DNA from: Monoplex corrugatus
Taxonomy: Eukaryota; Mollusca; Gastropoda; Littorinimorpha; Ranellidae
Length of the DNA: 27,241 bases
Direction of reading: 5' to 3'
NCBI GenBank assembly: GCA_030674185.1
Contig: JAPXFY010002453.1
Coordinates: 1 to 27,241, forward strand
Positions 18,105 through 27,241 of this stretch are shown in pieces (the stretch's first letter is position 1; the number at the start of each line of letters is the position of its first letter). The notes under the pieces are model-generated. The model saw nothing but the letters and a program-made list of their open reading frames with translations. It was not told the DNA's origin and searched no databases. The position numbers were made by a program, and so were the translations under genes.

Positions 18105-18113
18105 GTTGTTGTT
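17998..18113. repeat. (ATC)n/(ATT)n trinucleotide array
   Basis: Nine or so ATC units followed by interrupted ATT/ATC units and a short GTT run. Confidence 0.9.
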
Positions 18114-18266
18114 TGAAAAAGAGAGGTTTACAATGGTTTGGTCACATCATATCTACTGTGTCTTGTCTCTGTAGGCAGAGCTCATCGATAGAAATGACAA
18201 CATGCGTTGACGACTGGCAGTGAATTCAATAGTTTTTTGTTATTGTTTGTTTCGTATTTCGTTTAG

Positions 18267-18268
<2 letters not shown>

Positions 18269-18362
<94 letters not shown>
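18269..18362. repeat. (GT)n microsatellite
   Basis: About 94 bases of GT with a single GGTG interruption near 18319. Confidence 0.95.
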
Positions 18363-18365
<3 letters not shown>

Positions 18366-18378
18366 GTGCTTATCATGT

Positions 18379-18534
18379 GTGTTTGTGTGATTGCTTGTAT
18401 ATACGTGTTTGTGTGACTGTTTGTATATACATGTTTGTGTGATTGCTTGTATATACGTGTTTGTGTGATTGCTTGTATATACGTATTTGTGTGATTACTT
18501 GTATATATGTGTTTGTATGCTTGCTTGTTAATAC
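18379..18534. repeat. 26-bp minisatellite, six units
   Basis: Six head-to-tail 26-base units start at 18379, 18405, 18431, 18457, 18483 and 18509. Each has the plan GTGTTTGTGTGATTGC followed by TTGTATATAC. Units 1-4 differ by only one or two bases; units 5 and 6 are more diverged, as expected at an array edge. Confidence 0.92.
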
Positions 18535-18539
18535 TTTTA

Positions 18540-19706
18540 TCAACAACTGCTCATATCCTGGCACTGCGTAGAATCATCGAAGGTGTAAAGCACAACAATC
18601 TCAACGCAACCATTGTGTTTGTAGACTTCAGCAAGGCTTTTGATAGTGTACATCGCGGGAAAACGATGAAGATTCTAGAAGCGTACGGCATTCCTGACCA
18701 GATAGTGAGAGCCATTACCAAGTTATACAAGGGTACTCGAGCTAAATTCCTCTCCCCTGACGGCGAAACAGAATACTTTAAAATCTCAGCAGGGGTATTT
18801 CAAGGAGACACACTTGCACCTTATCTGTTCACTGTAGTCGTGGACTATCTGATGACAAAGGCTATAGCTGGAAAAGAAGAAGAATTTGGATTTACTTTGC
18901 AGCCCAGAAGAAGTCGACGATATCCTGCTGACAGCTTGACAGATCTCGACTTTGTTGATGATATAGCACTGCTATCCAATGAAATATCACAAGCAAAGAG
19001 GCTACTGGAACAGAGTGAAGTTGAAGCAGCTACAGTTAAACTGTACTGCAAAGCTAAGAAAACGAAAGTGATGATGTACAACGAAAGTAGAGAAATCGAT
19101 ATGAAATCTATCAATGGGGGAGACATCGAGCAATTCACCAATTCCAAGTATCTGGGCGGATGGATGGAGAGCAATCAGAAAGATATCTGTTCGAAAAGCT
19201 CTTGCTTGGTCTGCATGTCACAAGCTGAAGATGATATGGACTTCTAACTTGAAAAAAGAACTAAAGATTCGTCTCTTTATATCCACTGTCGAGTTTGTTG
19301 CTCTACAGCTCGGAAACATGGACCTTAACAAAGCAGATGGAGAAGAGTCTTGATGGGACGTATACTCGCATGTTGAGGATGGCATTAAATGTCTCTTGGA
19401 AGCAGCACATGACTAACGAAGAGCTATATGGATACCTCCCTAAAGTTAGTGACAAGGTAAGAACACGTAGGTTTCGCCTAGTCGGTCACTGTATGCGACA
19501 TCCAGAGGAAGTTGCTTCACAACTTGTACTGTGGCAGCCAACTGGAGGGAGAGCGAACAGGGGAAAGAAGACAACAGACTTCATTTATCTTCTCGAAAGG
19601 GACACTGACCTCGAAAACATTGATGAGATCAAGGCAGCTATGTTGGACAGGAGCAAGTGGAAGGAGAACGTCACAAAGGCTCGATCGGGAGATCGGTCAA
19701 ACTAAC
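18540..19706 (+). pseudogene. 5'-truncated LINE reverse transcriptase relic
   Basis: It begins inside the RT palm (HILALRRIIEGVK) directly after the minisatellite. Palm strand A is FVDFSKAFDSVHR (about 18625), strand B GVFQGDTLAPYLF (about 18795), active-site box DLDFVDDIALL (about 18945, Val for Ala), then KYLGGWMES. Two one-base shifts follow, near 19180 and 19300; the frame then runs LLYSSETWTL, MLRMALNVSW, VGHCMRHPEE and LVLWQPTGG to a stop at about 19703-19705. The C-terminal pattern is that of EEP-type LINEs common in molluscs and cnidarians. The endonuclease half is missing because of 5' truncation. Reading frames are mostly preserved, so it is moderately old. Confidence 0.85.
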
Positions 19707-19749
19707 TTATGTGTGTGCGTGGGTTTTGGTCTCGTACGTACGCGTGCGT

Positions 19750-19778
19750 GCGTGTGTGTGTGTGTGTGCGTGTGTTTA
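19750..19778. repeat. Short (TG)n tract between two LINEs
   Basis: GTGCGTGCGTGTGTG run directly after the plus-strand LINE end and before the tail of the minus-strand LINE. Confidence 0.8.
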
Positions 19779-19800
19779 TTACCCAGACATAGATACAAGG

Positions 19801-22286
19801 TCATCATCATCATCATCATCATTAAATGCCTTGCCACAGAGCATTGGCGATCATGGCCTTCCATCTGTTTATATCCCTTGTTGCCTTGAGCGCCTCTTCC
19901 ACCCTCTTTGTTTTCAGCTACTATGCAAACTATGCAAGTCTGTTCAATATTTTCTCCCTGGGTCTACCTGATGCTCTCTTTCCCTCCAGCTTTCCTGTTG
20001 TGACCAGTTACTCCAATTCCCCTTTCCTCATAAAATGGCCTATAAATGTTGCCTGTCTCTTCCTAATCTTCCTTATGAATTCTCTTCTTGTGTCTGCCTC
20101 CATCAAGACTGTCTCGTTTGTTTGTTGTTGTTGTTGTTGTTTTGTTGTTGTTGCTGGGTTTTTTGCTGTCCATGGAACTCTCGACATTCTTCTTAGAAAC
20201 CACATCTCGGTTGCCTCAATCTTGTTATGGCTTTGCTTGTTGACTGTCTACGTCTCACAACCGTATAACATTATTGGTTGTATATAACATTCAAGAACTC
20301 TCTTCCTGCTGTCAACTGATAATCATTTGTTGGTAAGAATGCTTTTCATTTTCTTGAATGCTGTTTTGGCTCTGCCGATTCTGCTGGCTATTTCTGATGT
20401 GCATCTGCCGTCTGGTGAAATGATCGTTCCTAGGTATTTAAACTTATCAACCTGTCTCAAGGTTGTGCCGTTTGCTGTTATTTTGCACGATCGGATTTCA
20501 TGTTTTTTACTGATCACCATTACTTCAGTCTTCTTGCTGTTTAGTTCCAACCCCTTACATTTGCTTTCTATTTCTAGTATATTCACAAGGTTTTGTAGGT
20601 CCCTTTCATTTTATGCGATTAGCACGATGTCATCTGTGTATCGAATGTTGTTTATCATTTTTCCTCCAACCTTTAATCCAGGGTCTTCCTCTATGTTTCT
20701 CATGATGTTTTCGCTGTAAAGTGAAAACAGATCTGGTGACAAAACACGACCTTGTCTGACTCCTCTTTTGATATTTTGGATACAGCTTATATCGTTTTCT
20801 ATTCTCATTGCAGCTGTTTGTTCCCAATACATATTTCTGACTATTCGTAGATCTTTTCTATCAATATTGAGTCTTTATAGTTGGTTGATCAATTCTTCAT
20901 GTCTTACCCGATCGAAAACCTTGGTATAGTCAACAAAGCATAAATACAAATCCTTATTCATCTCGACTGACCTCTCTATGATAGTTCTTAGGATGTATAT
21001 GCCATTAATAGTTCCTTCCCCTTCGACAAATCCACATTGTTCTTCTGCTATTTCTCTTTGATTCTATTCCTTGTCCTCATCGTGATTATTCTTAGTAGGA
21101 TTTTTGTTACATGACTCATCAAGCTGATTGTGCGATGGAGTTCGCATTCTATAGCCCCTGTCTTCTTTGGAAGTGCAATGAAAATTGATTTTGACATATT
21201 TTGGGGGATTTTTCCAGTGTCATAAATTTCATTTAGGAGGACTGTTTTTTTTTTTTTCAATACCAAATTCCTCCAGGGCTTCAATCATCTCTGTAGTATT
21301 GTTGTTTGGTCCTGGGGCTTTTCATGGTTTCATCTTTTTCAGTGCTGCTCTAACTTCATCCTTATTTATGGGTGGTCCTTAAACGTTCTTTTTTATAATG
21401 TAGTCTTCGTTTCTGTCATCTTTAAAAAGGTTTTTAATGTACTCTGCCCATCTGTCTAAAATTTTGTCATTTTGATGATAAGCGTACCATCTTTCGATTT
21501 TAGGCAACCAGTTGATGTGCATGTATTTTTCCTGTGGACAATTTCTTCAATTCGTCTGTACATACCCTGAGGATCCGTTTTGTGTCGATCTTCTATTTCT
21601 TTGCATTTTGTTTTCAGCCAAGCTTCCTTTGCTTCCTTGCACCTATTCATGATTTCTTTGTTTATCTTCCTGTTTATCTCCTCGTTTCTCTTTGCCTTCC
21701 TCCGTTCCTCCATCAAGCCTAACATTTCTTTTGTCATCCAGTTCTTTTTTGCTTTTCAATCTATTTTAGGGATTTCTTCAAAAACTTCATTTATCGAATT
21801 TCTCAACTTTGTCCATTGTTCCTTACTGTCACCAACATCTTCCAGAGCACTGATTTTGTTTTGAACAACTACGTTAGATCTTTTACGTATCACTTCATGT
21901 GTCTTTAAGAGTCCAATATTTAATTTGATGTTGCTTTTGGTCTGTTTCCTTTTCTTTAATTTCAGCCTAAACCTTCCCACTACAGGATTGTGGTCACTGT
22001 TGCAGTCTGCGCCTGGTAGTGCTGACAATAAAGAATTTCTAAATCTTTTATTGATCAGGATGTAGTCAATCTGATTTTTGGTATTATCTCCTGGATTCAT
22101 CCAAGTCCATTTTCTTCTATTAGGTTGCCCAAACCAGGTGTTTTATACTATGAACTCATTCATCTGTGCCCATTCTACAAGTTTCCCTCCCCTTTCATTT
22201 TGTGTACCAAGGCCATGAGGTCCAGCTATATCCTCCACCCTATCTAGTTCCACTGTAGCATTAAAATCTCCCATTATTATTGTAAC
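19801..22286 (-). pseudogene. RTE-like LINE, 3' segment (EEP C-half, RT, C-terminus)
   Basis: Read leftward: endonuclease IIMGDFNATVE, GPHGLGTQNERGGKL, NQIDYILINKRFRNS and GADCNSDHNPVV (22280-21990); linker EEIVHRKNT; RT blocks IFIALPKKTGAIEC and HRTISLMSHVTKILLRI (about 21180-21090); GVRQGRVLSPDLFSLY and RYTDDIVLI (about 20750-20615, Thr for Ala in the box); ELNSKKTEVMVIS, FKYLGTIIS; MWFLRRM and IRKRQATFIGHFMR. It ends in a KAMIANALWQGI-like C-terminus whose stop merges into a (TGA)n tail at 19801-19822. Many stops and shifts make it inactive. A simple-repeat tail with almost no 3' UTR is typical of RTE-clade elements. Its 5' part is present but inverted, at 22340-23372. Confidence 0.85.
20117..20160. 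repeat. (GTT)n insertion in the LINE C-terminal region
   Basis: GTTGTTGTT run interrupting the codons between WTAKN and NETVL of the minus-strand LINE, adding about ten Gln/Thr codons absent from the family. Confidence 0.8.
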
Positions 22287-22340
22287 TTGTAACATTATTA
22301 TTGTATCTTGTATTATTACTGTAACTTGTAACATGTCAAA
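22281..22340 (-). repeat. Triplicated short motif at the LINE inversion junction
   Basis: On the minus strand ACAAGTTACAATAATAATG is present with two imperfect relatives just upstream (ACAAG at spacings of 18 and 21 bases). The last unit encodes the VTIIMGD start of the 3' segment. Confidence 0.75.
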
Positions 22341-23372
22341 TGGTAGATGTGATGCGTCTAGTGTGTTGGCTAGTGACTGCGTACTTGTCACCTCTCACTT
22401 TCAGCCTGCACAGCTGGCTAGCACTGCTGCTTGCAGCTATGCGAAAAGGAGAGCAGAATGCGTCTCTTCCAGTCAGTACATAGCCTCTCCATCAACAAGC
22501 CCGATGTTATGCCTCCTCGTGGTTAACATCGGTAACTGAGCACCTCACGGACTCAGGCTAAATCTCGAGGGACTCGGAGAAGGTCTGGCCCCCAGACGTG
22601 CGGCACGTAGGCCCACCGGCGTGTGGATATGCCCTGATGCCCACGAACAAGACCCCCACTGCTTTGTGGACATCTCGGGAGAGAATAAGGCTAAGGGAGC
22701 AAACCCTGAGAAAAATCACCCTACTGCCTTGTACTTTATCGTGAGAACAACAAAGATCAGGGGAGAGTCCGCACACAAACCGATGGAAGGCAACGGGAAA
22801 CCACCATCGTATTTTCCCAAGATATCATGGCCAGACAATCCAATAAAAATAAGTGTAACGACTTAAATAGCGGCTCCTATGGAGCACCTTCGTCTGGTAG
22901 GGACCGTCATGCTGCGCAGGTGACGCCAGACCGTCAGCAAGCTACTGCGTCCAACCTCAACCTCAGGAAGGATATCAAAATCGCAACATGGAACATAAGA
23001 ACATTGGAGCAAAAAGTTAAATTAGACAATGTCAAAATGGAAATGGAAAAGATTAACCGTATATAAGGACTAGGTGAAGTGAGATGTAATTGGGCAGGCA
23101 TGATAACATCTGGAGAGCATACAGTAATGTATTCTGGTGGAAACTCACATGAAAGAGGAGTAGGCATCGTAATGGACAGGGACAAATCAAAAGCAGTTAC
23201 GGGGTACTGGGCTGTGTCCGACAGAGTTTTGCTGGTTAAACTGAGTGACATGCCATTTGATGTCAACATCATTCAGGTGTATACACCAACATCCGCAAGT
23301 ACTCAGGAAGACATTGACAACTTCTACGAGGTATTAGAGATGGCAAAAGCCCAATGTATTACAAGGTCACAA
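22340..23372 (+). pseudogene. RTE-like LINE, inverted 5' segment (5' UTR and EEP N-half)
   Basis: The plus strand carries about 630 bases of leader and then the endonuclease start: DIKIATWNIRTLEQ (about 22974), GLGEVRCNWAGM after a stop at 23064-23066, YSGGNSHERGVGIVMD, AVSDRVLLVKL, NIIQVYTPTSAS and DNFYEVLEMAKAQC, fading after RSQ near 23372. In related elements this text is followed directly by the VTIIMGDFN block that begins the opposite-strand segment at 22286. The two pieces are therefore complementary halves of one element, the 5' one inverted. The leader has no long frame; the short ones (22621-22866 and others) are not genes. Confidence 0.82.
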
Positions 23373-23449
23373 ACACATAATCTATCGTTTAATCGTGTTT
23401 TGGAAACAATGCGTTCAAAACGTGTCCATTCTGCCCAAGAGTCCTAAAA

Positions 23450-23875
23450 ATTAATTTCACTTTTTTTTATTTGTCCCATTTCTATAGAAGAACAAATAAA
23501 ACACTGTAATGTTTACAAAGGAGAATCGCCACCATACACTTTACCAACATACACTTTCACATTCATTATGCAAATATGATATAGACTATAGAAAATGGCC
23601 ATGCAGTTGGGTTATGCCTTAAAGTGGTGGACAGAAGAAAAGCAGTCAACGTAACATTACGAACATCTAGATATATATTTGAAAAAATTCATATCAACAC
23701 TGGAGCACTTTGGACAAAATACTCTTCATTTTCGTTCATTGCATTGGTTATATGCAAAAGTCTCATCAATGTGACCAAACGTCTCACCACTGTCACGCTC
23801 CCACCCACCTCCACCCACTTTTAATTCTAATTGTACAGGCATGAAGATCACACAATTAAACTTAGAGTCGATGTC
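23450..23875. other. No recognisable gene
   Basis: AT-rich flank of the inverted LINE segment. Confidence 0.45.
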
Positions 23876-23876
23876 A

Positions 23877-23930
<54 letters not shown>

Positions 23931-23975
23931 TCTCTCTCCCCCATCTCTCTCTCTCCCCTCTCTCTCTCTTTCTCC
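23876..23975. repeat. (CT)n microsatellite
   Basis: About 100 bases of CT with TTTC and CCC interruptions; frames over it give Ser-Leu or Arg-Glu repeats. Confidence 0.92.
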
Positions 23976-25715
23976 CCATTGAAAATACAGAAAGAATATC
24001 TTTCATTGCAGTGACGTCAAAAATCCCATTTCATTATTTCAAAATTTCCGATGATTTATGTCGCTGACGGTTGTTTGCAATGATAAGTAATCTAAATATC
24101 ACGAAAAGAGAATAAGAATGATTTATTTCATCCAACACCTACAGCAGGATCAGAAATATCAATAGACTGTTCATACTGACAAATCGCGTGATTTATTGAC
24201 GTGCAGCCACGGTAGATGTAAACAAAGTTGTGTGGTCGAATTACATTTTTCATTGATATCATTCACTGTTTCTGCATAAAATTTAAGTCACAGCCAAGGT
24301 CCTGTTCGCTTCAGTCTCAATGCTTGTATCGAGGTAGCATAGTAAAATCAATTTACCTCCGTAGTTGAAAAGAACATGGTGAATGAGGGAGAAATCTAAA
24401 GACTGCGTAAAGTCTCATTTGTCATTCTGAACACAGTCGATGGAAAACAAAATCACAACTCGTGCGTACACCACCTTACACCAACAAGACTAGTACATCG
24501 TCTTGCAAACTGCTAGACGTATAAAATGAGAGAAAAATTAAACAGGAAACAAAAGCACAAAAGAATCAAACAAATGGAAATAGGGAAAACAACCTACCCA
24601 TCAACAAAACGCAACCAAAAACAAGGTTACACAGAAAGAATTTATAGGTTTAGGTTGTATAAAACATACAGAAACACACCAGGCATATGTGAAACAGTAT
24701 TTAGCAGAAACTAAAAGCAACTTGTCTCTCAGAAACAGCTTCATGATAGAAATATAAACAGTCTACATATGATAACAACAGCAACAACAATAGTAATAGT
24801 AATAGTGATAACGCAACATCCCAGGAAACAAGTTCCTAAATACTTTGCTTTTTACCAAAAACTATTACACACACAGACATATCAAAAATAAGTGAGGAAA
24901 AAAGCAATAACAACAAAATCGCTTGCAAACGGTATGAGAACCCTCTTCCTAATGAGCACTTATGCATACACCACCATAAAATGCCACACGATTTGCCTAA
25001 ATTCGTTTCAACTAATACTTTGCGCTTCACAGCTTCTTCCTGCCTGGAACGTCGCCCTTACTTAAAGTGGTTTTGCTGATGACCACGGTCGTTTCGCCTA
25101 AAATATTCGGGTCTCTGGTATTTGTTGAGCTCATTTCGTAATTAGATTGAAGGAAACATTGGTCAGTGGCTGTGATTAGTAACATTTCCTCGATCTGTTT
25201 CAGAAACAAGAGTTCACTCATTTTTGAGTCGACACAGTGTTTTGTTTTGTTCCTTGATTCTGCTATTGTGCTCCACTCAGTTACGAAATCTAGGTAATGT
25301 TTATCAGTTACTGTGACTTGCTGGTCAGGTTGGTATCAGACCTACGTGTGTTCTACTGACAATGGCATAAGACAGAGGAGTTGTCTGTTGAATTTATAAA
25401 GAGCAAAAGAAATGGTTACATTTTAGTAGTGAATAAGTACAAATGACATCTGAATGCCTCGATTTTTGGGACATGTTATTGGAAATGTGTTATTGGTGTC
25501 CCCAGTTTGACATCCACCACTTATCAACGAGTAAAACTGTTCAAAGTGATATTTCTTTTGAACACAATCTGGTGTTTTTGTCATTCAATACATCTGCTTT
25601 TGTTTTTATGGCAAAGAGACACAGAAATTTTACGATTTTTTTTTTTCAGATATCTGTCTCCACATACACCACACGCACACACGCGGGCGCACACACATAC
25701 ACACATGTTTTTTTA
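23976..25715. other. No recognisable gene, about 1.7 kb
   Basis: AT-rich, with small A-rich and AATAGT stretches (24780-24812). No frame here carries a family motif; the one at 25443-25754 runs into the satellite. Confidence 0.45.
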
Positions 25716-25849
<134 letters not shown>

Positions 25850-25864
25850 TGTACGCACTCACGA

Positions 25865-26570
25865 AAACACATGTACATGTTTTTTCATCTATCCAAGGCT
25901 GTTCCATTAATTGTTCACTGTCTGCATGGAGATTTCAGGAAGGTCTTCTCTGCCACGTTTCCCTTTTATCCAGACAAGTTCACTGAGAAGTACACGCATT
26001 TGTTCTGTCTCATCAAAGCAATACCAATCTATTCTTGTTTGAGCTTTTCACCAGCCACCCAAAATACAGATAATTTTGAATAGGCAGTTCAAACTGCTTC
26101 AAGAGAAGGATTTCCACACTCCAGGCTGGTAAAATGCCTGTTCCATCATGGACAAGCCATATGGAGAATGGTTCAAGGTTTAGATGGTGACCATGCCGAT
26201 AAAGAAAATAATGCATTCAGGCAATACATTCGATGGTATGCAGCTCTGGTATTTGTCCCTCTGGACAGACTTGATAAAGCGTAGCTTCAACTGCAAGCAA
26301 CTGTAGAACCAGACAACTTCATCACCAAATTCACCGACTGCCATGTTGAATCATGATTTGACGACATCAACAGCAGGTTTCTGTGGATGCGGTGCAATCT
26401 TCATGACTGCATGTGTATCGACAGCATGAGGACCAAGAAGTCCTAATATCAAAGTCTAAAATTACTAGTCTGTAAGTGACACCCTAACATCTTCAAGACT
26501 GTCCACAAATTGCAGGCAGATAATGCTGATATTGAGAACGAAATGTGAGAATGGTGAATTGCACAGGTTG
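25865..26570 (+). pseudogene. Relic of a MULE-type transposase
   Basis: One reading frame shows the C-terminal half of a Mutator-like transposase, broken only by stops. First comes YPDKFTEKYTHLFCLIK (about 25952), matching the usual ALLPxKxxxTYxxLF block. Then DNFE, a stop, CLFHHGQAIWRMVQ (about 26128) for the CxFHxxQAxxRKxQ block, AALVFVPLDRLDKA, a stop, FITKFTDCHVES, a stop, FLWMRCNLHD and, after a further stop, HPNIFKTVHKLQADN (about 26491) for the HPNIWKFI block. The FE acidic residue and the H-x-x-Q region are present; the first catalytic Asp lies upstream, beyond the tetranucleotide array, and is not seen. No terminal inverted repeats were recognised. Four nonsense changes mark it as dead. 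Confidence 0.72.
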
Positions 26571-27241
26571 TGACTCAGACAGCAAACATGAAGAGCACTG
26601 AGGACAGCTGTCCACCAACAAAATCTGTGACTGAAGATTCTCCATGAGAAATTTAACAGTGGATTTGATCAACTCCTGTGTAGACGACATTTATTTGTGA
26701 AGATTTTATTAGGTTTTCCTGATTGTCGAAAAAAAAAGTTCTGGGTGAAACAAACCCACATACTGAGGTCTTAAAAGTCTGGGCAAAACAACATTAGCCA
26801 AAAAGATCATAGGTGAAACGTGAAAAGGTGAAATGAAATTAGCAAATCATGGTGCATCCCACACAAACACACACAGATACAGAGACTATTCACGTACTTC
26901 AGCAGATAAACATCTGCATAGGTAGAAAGGCACAGGCTTGCAAACGAATTATTGGAAACACATAAATAACGTTACCTCACAAAACGATATCATTGAAAAA
27001 ACATTACCTCACACAACCAATCGTACAATACACAGACAATAGGGTGGAGAGGAGAAAGAGGCGTGACAGTACTAATAATAGTAGTAGCCAGGAACACAGG
27101 AAATAGAATGAGAACGCATATTCATTTGACAAAAGAAGACAGGCGCAACATTTTGGCCAATGATCTTTGTCAAGCGTACACAAAATACAACAAAGAACAA
27201 GACGTGACGTAGGGGAACAACAAGAATAGAACTTCCTGGGG
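26571..27241. other. No recognisable gene
   Basis: AT-rich. A block near 27125-27180 (GACAGGCGCAACATTTTGGC) recalls the conserved end of some animal retroelements but is too short to assign. Confidence 0.35.

Noticed and set aside
18115..18223. LINE C-terminus suggested by RGLQWFGHI
   Set aside because: The match is too short and no other LINE block lies in frame beside it.
18379..18534. CRISPR-like array
   Set aside because: Units are contiguous without spacers and lie beside a GT tract; it is a minisatellite in a eukaryotic genome.

Overview
The window is eukaryotic nuclear DNA, most likely from a mollusc and probably an aquatic gastropod. The grounds are a GRL101-like receptor (LDL-receptor class A modules, leucine-rich repeats and a rhodopsin-type 7TM core, first known from the pond snail Lymnaea), tRNA-derived SINEs whose body phrases I recognise from gastropod genomes, very long (CA)n tracts, and a dense mix of LINE, DIRS-like and MULE relics. 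The species assignment is inference; the gene families are read from the sequence.

Layout. Positions 1-2,900 hold a decayed LINE endonuclease fragment (minus), a long (CA)n compound satellite, two different SINEs meeting head to head near 2,035, and a scrap of a third SINE. Positions 3,529-5,573 are the only large host gene: the 3' exon of a GRL101-like GPCR on the minus strand. Its 7TM part is intact, but two compensating one-base frame breaks, both in homopolymers, flank the LRR segment. A SINE with an internal duplication lies near 6,300-6,540.

The centre (6,818-11,322) is the youngest and most interesting part. A full-length LINE of the restriction-like-endonuclease (R2/NeSL/Hero-like) superfamily carries a zinc-finger ORF1 (7,816-8,316), an overlapping RT/endonuclease ORF2 (8,313-11,063) and a 3' UTR with a tRNA-like segment and a closed stem. 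Directly upstream, with no spacer, lies a 5'-truncated copy of its last 762 bases in the same orientation, apparently identical. That is the product expected if the reverse transcriptase jumped from the 5' end of one RNA to the 3' end of another.

Positions 11,323-18,540 hold an orphan exon of a fucolectin-type (F5/8-like) domain (12,885-13,053, minus), a decayed DIRS-type tyrosine recombinase (about 13,925-14,710, minus), SINE tails, satellites and long stretches with no recognisable gene. Positions 18,540-23,372 hold two decayed LINEs tail to tail: a 5'-truncated plus-strand RT fragment, and a nearly complete RTE-like element whose 5' kilobase is inverted relative to the rest, with the break exactly between contiguous endonuclease segments (a twin-priming structure). 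Positions 25,865-26,570 are a relic of a MULE-type transposase in one frame with scattered stops. The rest is satellites or sequence in which I see nothing.

No operons, CRISPR arrays or prokaryotic features occur. The window reads as a repeat-rich stretch of a snail genome with one receptor gene and one possible lectin exon among several generations of mobile elements; only the RLE LINE looks recently active.
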